Shown piece after piece: positions 44,283 through 53,882 of a stretch of DNA of 64,000 nucleotides. Below the pieces are notes generated by a model that did no database searches, was not told where the DNA came from, and worked only from the letters and a program-made list of their open reading frames with translations. The translations under genes were made by a program, and so were the position numbers. The DNA comes from CAZUSO01 sp964622775. GTDB lineage: Bacteria; Bacteroidota; Bacteroidia; Chitinophagales; Chitinophagaceae. The stretch's first letter is position 1; each line of letters starts with the position of its first letter. The stretch covers positions 1-64,000 of the forward strand of contig CAZUSO010000007.1 in assembly GCA_964622775.1 (NCBI GenBank). Reading direction: 5' to 3'.

Positions 44283-45080
44283 CTATGTTTTTCCCTTTGC
44301 CTGCTCTTCCATTTTTTCCGCCCTGGGCTCCCGAAGTTCGACCGGTGTATTGCGTTTACGGAGGCGCATATTTAATATCTCCACGAAGAAAGAAAAAGCC
44401 ATAGCGAAATAGGCATAATTTTTCAGGTGAAGCTCATGCGCTTTTTCGCTGCTCCATCCTTCTACGAGCAGAATAAAACCAATCAACACCAGGAAAGATA
44501 ATGCCAGCATTTTTATGGTCGGATGCTTATGAATAAAGCCGGCAATATTGGCGCTGAACAAAAACATAATCACCATAGCAATAATTACCGCAGCCACCAT
44601 AATTTCAATATGCTTGGCCGTTCCTCCCGCCGTGATGATGCTGTCAAAGCTGAACACCATATCAATCAGGATAATCTGAAAAACCGCCTTACCCAGAGTA
44701 AGCTGTCCGTTTTTCCCACCTTTTACGGTTTCGTCTTCACCTTCCAGCTTATGGTGGATTTCCATAACCGTTTTGTAAATTAAAAAGATACCTCCTCCGA
44801 TCATCACTAAGCTGGCCAGGTCAAAGCCTTTGTCCCAAATGGTAACAACGGGTTTCCCCTTTTGCTCCAGCAGCCATTTCAGACCCAGCAGCAAAATAAT
44901 GCGGACGGTAATGCCCGTAAGCATCCAGATAAATCTTCCTCTCTTTTGCAATGCTTTGGGTAACCGGTTCAGGATTATACTGACAAAAATGACGTTGTCA
45001 ATACCTAAAACAATCTCAAGGATAACCAGCACTATAAAGCTGATCAGGCTGTCAATAGTAAGAAGATGGGCGATATCCAT
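44283..45080 (-). CDS. TerC-family membrane protein
   Basis: 265 residues with seven hydrophobic segments. The TerC signature VLEIVLGIDNVIFVSII has the conserved Asp-Asn pair, and a second one occurs in FSFDSIITAGG. Members export metal ions such as manganese or are linked to tellurium resistance. It sits downstream of pyrD (39-base gap) on the same strand. The gap is too small for the Mn riboswitch found ahead of some terC genes. Confidence 0.92.
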   Translation of the reverse strand: MDIAHLLTIDSLISFIVLVILEIVLGIDNVIFVSIILNRLPKALQKRGRFIWMLTGITVRIILLLGLKWLLEQKGKPVVTIWDKGFDLASLVMIGGGIFLIYKTVMEIHHKLEGEDETVKGGKNGQLTLGKAVFQIILIDMVFSFDSIITAGGTAKHIEIMVAAVIIAMVIMFLFSANIAGFIHKHPTIKMLALSFLVLIGFILLVEGWSSEKAHELHLKNYAYFAMAFSFFVEILNMRLRKRNTPVELREPRAEKMEEQAKGKT

Positions 45081-45119
45081 AAAAAAGGCGAATGATAAAA
45101 AGCCGGCAACAAAAATAAA

Positions 45120-46139
45120 TTATAATCCCTTACAAATCTTTTTTACGATAGCCGGGCCTTCATAAATAAATCCGGTGTAAACCTGTACCAGCACGGCGCC
45201 GGCATCTAATTTTTCTTTAGCATCTGCCGCATTAAAGATGCCGCCTGCTGCGATCATGGGAATTTTCCCTGCTGATCTTTGATGCAGGTAACGAATAACC
45301 TCGGTTGATTTATCCTTCACAGGAAGGCCGCTCAGTCCACCTGCACCCATAGCGTCCACTTCGGCTGTTGGCGTTCGGAGACCGGATCGGCTAATGGTGG
45401 TGTTAGTGGCCACGATCCCGTGAATGCGCGTAGTAAAGACGATTTCAATAATGTCATCCAATTGTTCCCGGGTCAGATCGGGCGCAATTTTCAGCAGGAT
45501 AGGCTTTTCTTTCCCAAGCTGCGTGTTGACTATTTGCAGGCGGGTCAGCAACTGCATCAGGGGCTTCCTGTCCTGAAGCTCCCGCAGATTGGGCGTATTG
45601 GGACTGCTCACATTTACCGTAAAATAATCCACGTAATCATATAATTCCCGGAAACAGGTTTCATAATCATCCAGTGCTTTATCATTAGGGGTAATTTTAT
45701 TTTTTCCGATATTACCGCCGATAATGATTTTGGTTTTTCTTTTTCGCAGCCGTTCTGCAGCAGCCCTTACCCCTTCATTGTTGAAGCCCATGCGGTTGAT
45801 GAGCGCCCGGTCTTTCGGCAGCCGGAACAGGCGGGGTTTGGCATTGCCATCCTGTGGTAAGGGCGTCACCGTACCTATTTCAATAAAGCCGAAACCCAAC
45901 AAAGCCAGTTCATCAATATATTTAGCATCTTTATCAAAGCCGGCGGCAAGGCCAACGGGATTGTCAAAGCGAAGCCCCCAAAGGGTTTTGGAGAGGCCGG
46001 GATCATGAACGAAAAAAAATTTCCGGGCAAAAGCCGTCCCGGCAGCCGTCCGGAACCATTTTTTCAGTTGCCGCATCACCCAATAGTGAACCTGTTCCGG
46101 ATCACTGAGAAAAAGTATTGATTTGATTAATGCATACAT
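45120..46139 (-). CDS. pyrD: Dihydroorotate dehydrogenase (quinone), class 2
   Basis: 339 residues from ATG 46139. A frame from TTG 46148 exists, but that codon lies within the promoter element. An N-terminal helix (YALIKSILFLSDPEQVHYW) attaches it to the membrane. Other motifs are NPVGLAAGFDKDAKYIDELALLGFGFIEIGTVTP, split here only by mention, and the catalytic Ser in NVSSPNTPNLREL, with Lys-Asn-Thr in GIVATNTTI. FMN is held by the GxGGLSG and AAGGIF segments. It oxidises dihydroorotate in pyrimidine synthesis. Confidence 0.95.
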   Translation of the reverse strand: MYALIKSILFLSDPEQVHYWVMRQLKKWFRTAAGTAFARKFFFVHDPGLSKTLWGLRFDNPVGLAAGFDKDAKYIDELALLGFGFIEIGTVTPLPQDGNAKPRLFRLPKDRALINRMGFNNEGVRAAAERLRKRKTKIIIGGNIGKNKITPNDKALDDYETCFRELYDYVDYFTVNVSSPNTPNLRELQDRKPLMQLLTRLQIVNTQLGKEKPILLKIAPDLTREQLDDIIEIVFTTRIHGIVATNTTISRSGLRTPTAEVDAMGAGGLSGLPVKDKSTEVIRYLHQRSAGKIPMIAAGGIFNAADAKEKLDAGAVLVQVYTGFIYEGPAIVKKICKGL

Positions 46140-46145
46140 CGGAAG

Positions 46146-46153
46146 CAAAGATA
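46146..46153 (-). promoter_or_regulatory. -7 promoter element next to the pyrD start codon
   Basis: TATCTTTG on the minus strand, six bases before the pyrD ATG. The implied transcript has almost no leader. Confidence 0.5.
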
Positions 46154-46164
46154 AGGAGGGGATG

Positions 46165-47301
46165 TTACTTTGGGGATGCGTTGACTATTAAGGTTGTTGA
46201 CATTTTTTTGGTAATGCGTTTTCCCAATTTTATAAAAGGCAATTCAATGGTATAGTATAAGATCCAGGCGCTGATAATAGTTGCTGTCAGGCACACCACT
46301 AATAATGATATAAATGCAATCTTGTTGTTTGGAAAATAATAAGCTAATGCTTTCCAATGATCAAAAATTGACCAGACAAAAACCCAGTGCATTAAATATA
46401 TTCCATAAGAAATCTTGCCCAAAAATAACAATATACTGTTCTGTAGCAACCTTTGTAGTTTTCCGGACACGATCATATATACAATAAACACAAAAGAGCC
46501 TATTGCAGTATATACAAACAGGTCAAATTGCAACAATTCCGCCAGATAATTATAAGTCGGACCAAAAGGGGAAATGCGGTCAATATGCCTCAGAGAAAAA
46601 AGTGCAAAAGCCGCGATAAGTATACCTACCCGATACCGGTACCATTTTGACTGTTTGAATTTTCCCCTTTTAAGCTCCTGATAATAGGCACATATCAATA
46701 ACCCTAAGGCAAAGTGTATAAAGAAATAACCTACGATATAGCTGAACAGGAAAGAGGAAAGTGCCAGCCAGATGGTCAGCCTTTTCTCTTTCAAGGCAAT
46801 AACGATTAAAAAAGGCATTAAGAATGACATGGTCATTTCAATAGACAAAGTCCAGTCAAGTAACAGGAAATTTGGTCTTTTTTTTATTAATAAAGCTTCC
46901 TCCCAAAATTTAAAGTCATTTAAAACAAAAACATGGTAAAAGGTGCTTAGCGTATGCTGTGCTATATCACTCCGCAATGCGTATAAAGTGTTTATCAGTA
47001 ATGCAACTAAAAATGCCGGATATATACGGAATATACGGTTTACGTAGAACTTTCCTATATCAAGATCTTTACCTAACTGTAAATAAGGATAAGCTAATAC
47101 AAATCCACTTAAGACGAAGAAGAAGGAAACAGCGTCGCTGCCATTAAAAATAAAACAACTCAACTTAATGATCAGCAAGTCCGGGTATTTCCAGCCCAGA
47201 TAATGATAAAACAAAACCATCAGCGCTGCTATGCCGCGGGCTGCATCCAGGTAATTAATACGTTCCTGACCTTTTTGAGGTGTTATATACCCGTTGTTCA
47301 A
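46165..47301 (-). CDS. Acyltransferase family 3 membrane protein (OafA/YrhL type)
   Basis: 378 residues with about ten membrane helices. The family motif INYLDAARGIAALMVLFYHY gives the conserved Arg and His near the N-terminus, then SGFVLAYPYL and FYVNRIFRIYPAFLVALL. These integral membrane enzymes add acyl groups to glycans such as O-antigen or peptidoglycan. The gene is clearly more AT-rich than its neighbours, with many AAT/ATA/TTA codons, hinting at later acquisition. It is 25 bases ahead of pyrD on the same strand. Confidence 0.85.
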   Translation of the reverse strand: MNNGYITPQKGQERINYLDAARGIAALMVLFYHYLGWKYPDLLIIKLSCFIFNGSDAVSFFFVLSGFVLAYPYLQLGKDLDIGKFYVNRIFRIYPAFLVALLINTLYALRSDIAQHTLSTFYHVFVLNDFKFWEEALLIKKRPNFLLLDWTLSIEMTMSFLMPFLIVIALKEKRLTIWLALSSFLFSYIVGYFFIHFALGLLICAYYQELKRGKFKQSKWYRYRVGILIAAFALFSLRHIDRISPFGPTYNYLAELLQFDLFVYTAIGSFVFIVYMIVSGKLQRLLQNSILLFLGKISYGIYLMHWVFVWSIFDHWKALAYYFPNNKIAFISLLVVCLTATIISAWILYYTIELPFIKLGKRITKKMSTTLIVNASPK

Positions 47302-47684
47302 GGAGTATCAAGTTGTGCGAATATTAAAATGAAAAGTATCTTCCGTAAAAATATATCATACCGAAAGCACTCAAAAGTAAGTAAGAATACCAAAATATTC
47401 AGACATATTTTCAGAACTCCCACCTATCGCAGGTTCAGATTGCGGTAGTTTTGAAGAGCATATATACTGACACCCATAGCAACAAACAAAAAGTAAGTAA
47501 GCAGGCCAAAATATTCAGATATGGTTTACTCGAAAATTTTTTCTGTTCCAGAACGAAAAGACTCACAAATTTGAAACACTCAAAAATTTTCCAATGAAGA
47601 ACAGGAAAAAAGAACAGCAAACGCAGGAGCTATTCCGATATTTTACTCCGGGAAATTACCGGCAGTATTGCTTATAAAGACGCG
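47302..47684. other. AT-rich gap with a direct duplication and decayed coding remnants
   Basis: Two copies of a 32-base unit occur at 47373-47404 and 47489-47520. On the minus strand each reads SEYFG(I/L)LTYF. The right-hand copy continues with FVAMGVSIYALQNYRNLNLR and a stop, but has a stop just before it and no start. The left copy has an ATG and ends after 11 codons. TTTTTTCTGTTC near 47537 and GAACAGGAAAAAA near 47598 form an imperfect inverted repeat. No intact gene is seen. Confidence 0.5.
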
Positions 47685-49469
47685 TTACGATTCCCGCATT
47701 TCGGTCTGGTACCGGAACAGCTCGGCATATTGCCCGTTCAACGCCATCAGCTCTTCGTGCGTACCCTGTTCCGCTATACGGCCGTTTTCCAGGATAATGA
47801 TCTGGTCAAAATTCCAATTCTGGAAAATGCGATGGGTGATCACGATAGCCGTTTTATCCTGCAAATAGGTGTCCAGGGCACGCTGGATGCTTTGTTCCGT
47901 GCGGGTATCTACTGCGGAAAGACTTTCGTCCATGATTAATACGGAAGAGTGCCTGACCAGCGCCCGCGCAATGGAAATTCTTTGCTTTTGTCCCCCGCTG
48001 AGCATGACGCCCCGCTCGCCCACCACGGTATCATAACCCTGGGTCAGACCGGCAATGTCGCCGGCTACCGAGGCCATTGCCGCCGCCTGTTCGACAGCAT
48101 GGCGATCTTCCACATCGGCGCCGAAGGCAATATTATTGGCAATGGTATCCGAAAACAGAAACACATCCTGGGGCACATAACTGACCTGGCGGCGGAGGCT
48201 GTGCAAATCATATTGCTGTACCGGCAGGTCGTCTATCGTGATGCTGCCTTCGGAAACATCGTACATGCGCAGCAATAAATGCACTAAGGTGCTTTTACCG
48301 GAACCCGTGCGTCCGATAACGGCCACACGCTGCCCGCTCTTTATTTTCAGGGAAAAATGATCCAGTGCCCTGATCCCGGTATGCGGATACACGAAGGATA
48401 CATCCCGGAATTCAATATCGCCGTCAATATGCTTCACCACGGCATTGGCTTCGCTGTATATTTCCGGTTTCGTATCCAGGAACTCATTGATGCGCTTTTG
48501 CGAAGCCGCCGCGCGCTGAATCATATTGGCCGTCCAGCCAATCGCCATAATCGGGAACATCAGCATATTGATGTATATCACGAACTCGGCAATATTGCCC
48601 GGGGTGATATTGCCTTTTATGGCCTGCCAGCCTCCTATTAATATGGCGGAAAGCGTGCTTAGTCCAATAAAGATATTCATTGACGGCGCATATACGGCTT
48701 CTGTAAGCGAGAGGTTGATGGTGCTTTTACGGTACAGACGGGAAGCACGTGCAAACTGATTGAAAATATTTTTTTCCTGGCCGAAAGATTTGATAACCCG
48801 GATGCCGGAATAGGCCTCCTGTGCCTGCGTAGTGAGGCCGGAAAGCTGCGCCTGAATCTGCTCGCTTTTGCGGTTAACTATTTTGTTTACATAAAAAATA
48901 GTAGCGGCCAAAAAAGGCAGCGGCGCAATTACATACAGTGTCATCATGGGACTGACACTAAGCATTCCCCAAAGGCTCATTAAGATCAGCACGACCAGGT
49001 TGATGGTGTACATAATAGCAGGGCCGGTGTACATCCGTACCCTGGACACATCTTCACTGATCCGGCTCATCAGGTCGCCGGTAGCATGGGTTTTAAAAAA
49101 AGCCGTGTCTAATTTTTGATAATGGGCGAATACCTCATTCTTCTGGTCAAATTCGATATGCCGCGACATCACAATAATGGTTTGCCGCATAAAGAACATA
49201 AAAATTCCCCGAAGCAATGCGAACAGCAGCAGCAGCAATCCGGCTTTCATTACTAAGTTCAGCACCACCCCCCGGTAGTCGGCAGCCAACGGAGAATCGC
49301 CCAGCAGCTTATAGGAGGATACATTGTTATACACCTCATCCAGCACGGCGCTGATTACTTTTGGAGGAAGCACGGCAAATACATTGGATACGCTCACGAA
49401 GATAATTCCGAGTATGAGCCGCCATTTATATTTTACGAAGTATTTATTAAGCGCACGAAGCTGTCGCAT
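47685..49469 (-). CDS. ABC exporter, fused permease-ATPase (MsbA-like)
   Basis: 594 residues from ATG 49469. A longer frame from 49514 overlaps a promoter element. Six membrane helices come first, with the coupling helix region FSEQ/YSGIRVIKSFGQE. The ATPase has Walker A GRTGSGKST, Q-loop VPQDVFLFS, signature LSGGQKQR and Walker B VLIMDESLSAVD, with the H-loop IVITHR. Half-transporters of this type dimerise and flip lipids or drugs; lipid A-core flipping is possible. The GKST and LSGGQ motifs are intact, so it should be active. Confidence 0.93.
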   Translation of the reverse strand: MRQLRALNKYFVKYKWRLILGIIFVSVSNVFAVLPPKVISAVLDEVYNNVSSYKLLGDSPLAADYRGVVLNLVMKAGLLLLLFALLRGIFMFFMRQTIIVMSRHIEFDQKNEVFAHYQKLDTAFFKTHATGDLMSRISEDVSRVRMYTGPAIMYTINLVVLILMSLWGMLSVSPMMTLYVIAPLPFLAATIFYVNKIVNRKSEQIQAQLSGLTTQAQEAYSGIRVIKSFGQEKNIFNQFARASRLYRKSTINLSLTEAVYAPSMNIFIGLSTLSAILIGGWQAIKGNITPGNIAEFVIYINMLMFPIMAIGWTANMIQRAAASQKRINEFLDTKPEIYSEANAVVKHIDGDIEFRDVSFVYPHTGIRALDHFSLKIKSGQRVAVIGRTGSGKSTLVHLLLRMYDVSEGSITIDDLPVQQYDLHSLRRQVSYVPQDVFLFSDTIANNIAFGADVEDRHAVEQAAAMASVAGDIAGLTQGYDTVVGERGVMLSGGQKQRISIARALVRHSSVLIMDESLSAVDTRTEQSIQRALDTYLQDKTAIVITHRIFQNWNFDQIIILENGRIAEQGTHEELMALNGQYAELFRYQTEMRES

Positions 49470-49511
49470 CCGATTTTTTATAATGAACAATGAGCCTCTG
49501 GTAAGGATTTG

Positions 49512-49519
49512 CAAAAGTA
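49512..49519 (-). promoter_or_regulatory. -7 promoter element of the ABC exporter
   Basis: TACTTTTG on the minus strand. It overlaps the first codons of the longest frame and supports the start at 49469. Confidence 0.5.
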
Positions 49520-49541
49520 AAGGTTACTAAGTTACGTTTCT

Positions 49542-49549
49542 TAATTTTG
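49542..49549 (+). promoter_or_regulatory. -7 promoter element of the 91-aa lipoprotein
   Basis: TAATTTTG fits the consensus and lies 16 bases before the ATG at 49566. It is divergent from the ABC exporter promoter. Confidence 0.5.
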
Positions 49550-49565
49550 TATCCTTTTTAAATTT

Positions 49566-49841
49566 ATGCGACTATCTGTAAAAACAATAAGCCTGCTGAG
49601 CCTGGTAGCCTGTTCGGTTTTTTCCTGCCGCAAAGATGAACGGCAGCTTAGCCCCGAAGAAATCGGAAAGCGGGTGGATTCCATCGTCAAAATAAAAGAA
49701 GAAACGCTCCGGAAGGAAGCGCAGGAAGACCTCAACCGCAGGCTCAGCATTGAGGTCAAGCCTAAGGTAGATTCCATATTAAAGCATACCGCAGAACCGG
49801 ACACCGTGTTGCCGGCCTTAGACACCCTGATTTCCGAATAG
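49566..49841 (+). CDS. Small lipoprotein, 91 aa, coiled-coil
   Basis: Signal peptide with lipobox SVFSC (Cys21). The rest is highly charged with helical heptads (KRVDSIVKIKEETLRKEAQ), predicted as coiled coil. It ends in DTLISE. No family is recognised. It is transcribed divergently from the ABC exporter gene and faces the RND pump gene tail-to-tail across about 120 bases. Confidence 0.65.
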   Translation: MRLSVKTISLLSLVACSVFSCRKDERQLSPEEIGKRVDSIVKIKEETLRKEAQEDLNRRLSIEVKPKVDSILKHTAEPDTVLPALDTLISE

Positions 49842-49960
49842 GCGGAACGCCGGACGGTCTCCATAGGCAAATAAAGCTATGAGCTGGTACGATTTTTCCG
49901 ATTAGTATGGAAAATCCAGCGTTTGTGCTTTTGCGGTAAAGCGGAAACGGTATAAAGAAA

Positions 49961-52900
49961 TCATACGGTTCCGGATGATCCTTTTCCGTGCTTCCATGTT
50001 TTTTGGGCTTTTTTTGATTCACGCAGATGCAATGCTTTGCTGTAGATGATCGGGAAAACCAAAAGGGTAAAAACGGTTGCCGTTACCAGGCCTCCGATAA
50101 TTACAATGGCTAAAGGTTTCTGGCTCTCTGAACCGATACCTGTGCTGACAGCTGCCGGGAAAAGCCCGATGGCAGCCATCGTAGCGGTCATGACAACGGG
50201 TCGTGTCCTTGCTTTTACCGCTTGAATGATAGCCTGGTTCAGGTTGCCGGATCGTATTGCCTGCTTATGAAATTCGGAAATGAGAATAACGCCATTTTGC
50301 ACACAGATACCAAATAATGCAATAAATCCAACGCCGGCTGAAATGCCAAAGTTAATCCCGGTAATATGCAATGCCAATATTCCGCCTATTAAAGCAAAGG
50401 GAACATTAATTAATACATATCCGGCATCTTTAGCATTGTTGAACATGATAAACAGTAAAATGAAAATCAGTATTAAACTGATGGGAACCACCTGTGTTAA
50501 GCGATTGCCGGCTCTCACCTGGTTTTCAAATTCCCCCGTCCAGCTCATATTGTAACCAACAGGGAGCCTGATATGTGCATTTACATTTTGCTGCGCTTCG
50601 GCAATCGTACCTCCTAAATCTCTTTCCCGTACGGAAAATTTTACGCCGATAAATCTTTTGGTATTATCCCGGTAAATAAACGCAGGCCCTGTTACTTGTT
50701 GTACGGTTGCAATTTCTTTCAACGGGATTCGATTACCTGTAATAGAAGGTATCATCAGCATTAAAATATCATCCTCATTTTTTCTGTAATCTTTATCGTA
50801 ACGGATGCGAATATCAAATTTCCGTTCCCCCTCGTATTTCTGTGTGGCTGTTTTTCCTCCGATAGCCATTTCAATTACCGCTTGTGCTTCTGCTTTGGTG
50901 ATGCCGTAAACCGCCATTTTCTCCTCATCCAGTATAATGCTTATTTCCGGCTGCCCGATATTTCTTAAAATTCCCACATCCTTTATGCCCGGCACATCTT
51001 TGATTTGCTCAATCACCTGGTTGGCATATTCATCCAGTTTCTCCAAATCGTCCCCATAAATTTTTACGGCATTGGAAGCATTCATCCCGGCAACGGCTTC
51101 GGCAACATTATCAATAATGGGCTGGGAATAGTTGTAATTGATGCCCTGATAATTTTTTAATTTTTTGTCCATTTCTTCTACCAGGTCATCCATGGATATT
51201 TTGCGCTTCCACTCGTCTTTTGGTTTCAGGTTGACCTGCATTTGCACATAATAAAACCCGCTGGGATCTGTTCCGTCATTGCTTCTTCCGGTTTGCGAAA
51301 GCACGCCGTTTACTTCGGAAAAGCTCATCAGCTCTTTTCGCAGAACACTTACCATTTCTACGGTCTTAGGAAGCGAATAGCTCATAGGCATTTTGGCTTC
51401 CACCCATAACGCTCCTTCGTTCAATTGGGGTAAAAATTCCGTTCCGAGCCAACGGGTTGAAAACAGGGTTGCCCCAAAACATCCAATCGTTATGAGCAGG
51501 GTTAATTTTTTTCGGGCATAAGTCCAGGCAAATCCTTTCGCAACAATTTTATTTACCAGGCGGGTAAAGAAGTTTTCTTTTTCTTTTACATTTTTAGCGA
51601 GCAGCATTGAGCTTAAAACCGGAACTAAAGTAAGTGTGAAAATTAATGCGCCTAACAGGGCAAACCCTAAAGTCCATGCTAAAGGCGCAAACATTTTTCC
51701 CTCCACTTTTTCAAAAGAAAAAATAGGAAGCAAAGCTGAAATGATAATCAGTTTGGAGAAGAAAATTGCTTTCCCCATTTGAATACCGGTGGTTTTGATC
51801 AATCCCATTTTAGCGAGACGATTAAATTTTTCCATACCGGTCCTGCGGGCTTTGTGATCTAAGGCAACAAAAATCCCTTCTACCATTACGACTGCACCGT
51901 CAATGATAATTCCGAAATCAATAGCTCCTAATGAAAGAAGATTAGCGCTCATTCCTTTTAAATGCAGCATTAAGAAGGCAAACAATAAAGCAAGCGGAAT
52001 AACCAGGGCAACAATTACCGTAGTTCTCCAATCCCCCATAAAAAGAAATACAATGACCGTAACTAAAACTATTCCTTCCAATAAATTGTGCATGACTGTT
52101 GTGGTGCAATAATCCATCAGGTTGTCGCGGTCGTAAAAGGTTTCCATTTTTACATCAGCCGGTAAAATGGAAGTGTTCAGCACTGCAATTTTTTCTTTTA
52201 CCCTTGCCAATACTTCACTTGGGTTCTCACCTTTCCGCATTACGATAATACCTTCCACCACATCATCGTTATCGTTCAGGCCTACCTGACCTACCCTTGG
52301 TGCGCTTGCCTCCTGAACGGTTGCCACATTTTTTACCAATAAGGGATTTCCATTAAAAATGTCAACTATGGTATTTTCAATATCTTTTTTACTGTCTAAC
52401 AAACCAATTCCCCGCACGACATAGGCCTGCCCGTTCTTCTCAATTACATCTCCGCCAACATTGAGATTGGATTTGCTTATGGATTCATACAATTCCAATG
52501 GCGTTAAATCGTATTGCTGCAATTTTACCGGGTCAACGGATATTTCATAGATTTTTTCCTGCCCGCCAAAAGCTACCACATCAGCCACTCCGGGAACCCG
52601 TCTCAGTTCACGGTCAATGGTCCAGTTCTGAATGGTCAACAGATCTCTTGTGTCCCGCTCATCGCTTTTTAATACATAGCGGAATATTTCTCCGGTGGGT
52701 CCATAGGGTGGTTGCACTTCAGCATCTACCTCTTCTGGCAAAGCCACATTTTGCAGTTGATTACTGACCTGCTGCCTGGCAAAGAAATCTTCCACATCAT
52801 CATCAAAAATAATTTTGACAACCGACAAGCCAAACATGGTAATACTGCGAACATTGGTTTTTCGCTGCACGCTGTTCATGGCAATTTCAATTGGCGTGGT

Positions 52901-53104
52901 AACAAAACGCTCAACTTCTTCGGCGCTTCTGCCATTCCATTGGGTTACGATGATAATCTGCGTATTGGTAACATCAGGAAATGCTTCAATGGGAATCTTC
53001 AGGAAGCTGATCATTCCGGCAATGACTAAAATACCTGCCCAAAAAAAAGTGAAGAATTTATTTTTGAGTGAAAAAACTATTATATTCTTAATGAAATTGT
53101 TCAT
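49961..53104 (-). CDS. Heavy-metal efflux RND pump (CusA/CzcA family)
   Basis: 1047 residues, the normal length. Twelve membrane helices with two large periplasmic loops. The helix IV segment LGAIDFGIIIDGAVVMVE carries the conserved Asp relay of the heavy-metal RND class (Asp...Asp...Glu), and GVGFIALFGICVQNGVILISEF lies in the second half. It uses the proton gradient to expel metal ions through TolC. Whether the ion is copper/silver or cobalt/zinc/cadmium cannot be read from the sequence. It is the last gene of a minus-strand operon after TolC, adaptor and DUF2490. Confidence 0.93.
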   Translation of the reverse strand: MNNFIKNIIVFSLKNKFFTFFWAGILVIAGMISFLKIPIEAFPDVTNTQIIIVTQWNGRSAEEVERFVTTPIEIAMNSVQRKTNVRSITMFGLSVVKIIFDDDVEDFFARQQVSNQLQNVALPEEVDAEVQPPYGPTGEIFRYVLKSDERDTRDLLTIQNWTIDRELRRVPGVADVVAFGGQEKIYEISVDPVKLQQYDLTPLELYESISKSNLNVGGDVIEKNGQAYVVRGIGLLDSKKDIENTIVDIFNGNPLLVKNVATVQEASAPRVGQVGLNDNDDVVEGIIVMRKGENPSEVLARVKEKIAVLNTSILPADVKMETFYDRDNLMDYCTTTVMHNLLEGIVLVTVIVFLFMGDWRTTVIVALVIPLALLFAFLMLHLKGMSANLLSLGAIDFGIIIDGAVVMVEGIFVALDHKARRTGMEKFNRLAKMGLIKTTGIQMGKAIFFSKLIIISALLPIFSFEKVEGKMFAPLAWTLGFALLGALIFTLTLVPVLSSMLLAKNVKEKENFFTRLVNKIVAKGFAWTYARKKLTLLITIGCFGATLFSTRWLGTEFLPQLNEGALWVEAKMPMSYSLPKTVEMVSVLRKELMSFSEVNGVLSQTGRSNDGTDPSGFYYVQMQVNLKPKDEWKRKISMDDLVEEMDKKLKNYQGINYNYSQPIIDNVAEAVAGMNASNAVKIYGDDLEKLDEYANQVIEQIKDVPGIKDVGILRNIGQPEISIILDEEKMAVYGITKAEAQAVIEMAIGGKTATQKYEGERKFDIRIRYDKDYRKNEDDILMLMIPSITGNRIPLKEIATVQQVTGPAFIYRDNTKRFIGVKFSVRERDLGGTIAEAQQNVNAHIRLPVGYNMSWTGEFENQVRAGNRLTQVVPISLILIFILLFIMFNNAKDAGYVLINVPFALIGGILALHITGINFGISAGVGFIALFGICVQNGVILISEFHKQAIRSGNLNQAIIQAVKARTRPVVMTATMAAIGLFPAAVSTGIGSESQKPLAIVIIGGLVTATVFTLLVFPIIYSKALHLRESKKAQKTWKHGKGSSGTV

Positions 53105-53111
53105 CTTTATA

Positions 53112-53882
53112 TTAATTGTACGTATCCTCGAATATTTCTACTGCATGATTGCCCTTATCTCTTTTGAATGATTTTGGTTGAATGATTTTTTTTATTGCTT
53201 TTGCCTTGGCAGGAATGCTGAAATGGTACGTTATACCCAAGGCATAATCAGTTTCCGGCCTGGAATATGATACCACATCCGGCTGTGTCAGGAAGAACAG
53301 GGAGCAGGACTGGTACTTATTATATCGGTAATTGAATTGAGCAACAAAACGTATCCTGCTGAGATAAGCGGGTCGGCTATAGGAGAACCGGACATAAGGT
53401 TCGGCAGACAATGTGCATGAGAACAAATTATTTATTCTGTAAATGCCTCTGATGCGGTTTCTCCATTCAAAAAAGGGTTTGTCAGCAGCAAGGTCGCCGG
53501 TAAAGTAATTCCGGGTTGCCTGAAACGATGTCCGGTAGAAAGCCGAAAAACGGCGGACGATTCGTTGCTTATAGGTTAAGCCAATAAAAAGGGTATGTTG
53601 GTCTGCTTTATGATTTGTATTGAGCTGATACAAGCCTTCTACCTGTAAGAAGGGAAATAAATTTCTTCCGTAGATAAAATATATATTGCTTCGGGCGAAC
53701 CGTGAAGCATTATCCTTAAACCTTACCTGGTATTGAAATTCTGCGTATTGTTTTTTCCCCAGTTTTTTCTCAACCTGAAGCCAGTACCACAATGAAAAAT
53801 CCTGCTCTCTGCCGTTTTGAGCAAATGCCAGCAGTCCGGAACATTGCTGTAGGAAAATGATTAGTATAAGTTTCTTAATCAT
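53112..53882 (-). CDS. DUF2490 outer-membrane protein inside the metal-efflux operon
   Basis: 256 residues from ATG 53882. Signal peptide MIKKLILIIFLQQCSGLLAFA. The mature part has amphipathic strands (DFSLWYWLQVEKKLGKK, YAEFQYQVRFKDN) and ends near HAVEIFEDTYN, like DUF2490 beta-barrels. It overlaps the adaptor gene by 8 bases and lies 7 bases before the pump gene, so it is firmly part of the operon. Its function in metal export is not known. It may be an outer-membrane accessory or a sensor of membrane state. Confidence 0.82.
   Translation of the reverse strand: MIKKLILIIFLQQCSGLLAFAQNGREQDFSLWYWLQVEKKLGKKQYAEFQYQVRFKDNASRFARSNIYFIYGRNLFPFLQVEGLYQLNTNHKADQHTLFIGLTYKQRIVRRFSAFYRTSFQATRNYFTGDLAADKPFFEWRNRIRGIYRINNLFSCTLSAEPYVRFSYSRPAYLSRIRFVAQFNYRYNKYQSCSLFFLTQPDVVSYSRPETDYALGITYHFSIPAKAKAIKKIIQPKSFKRDKGNHAVEIFEDTYN

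Noticed and set aside
45081..45119. Manganese riboswitch ahead of terC
   Set aside because: Only 39 bases separate pyrD and terC, too few for that structure.
47435..47620. 61-residue minus-strand frame ahead of the ABC exporter
   Set aside because: AT-rich run with Phe/Leu bias; the better-looking remnant is in another frame and has no start.
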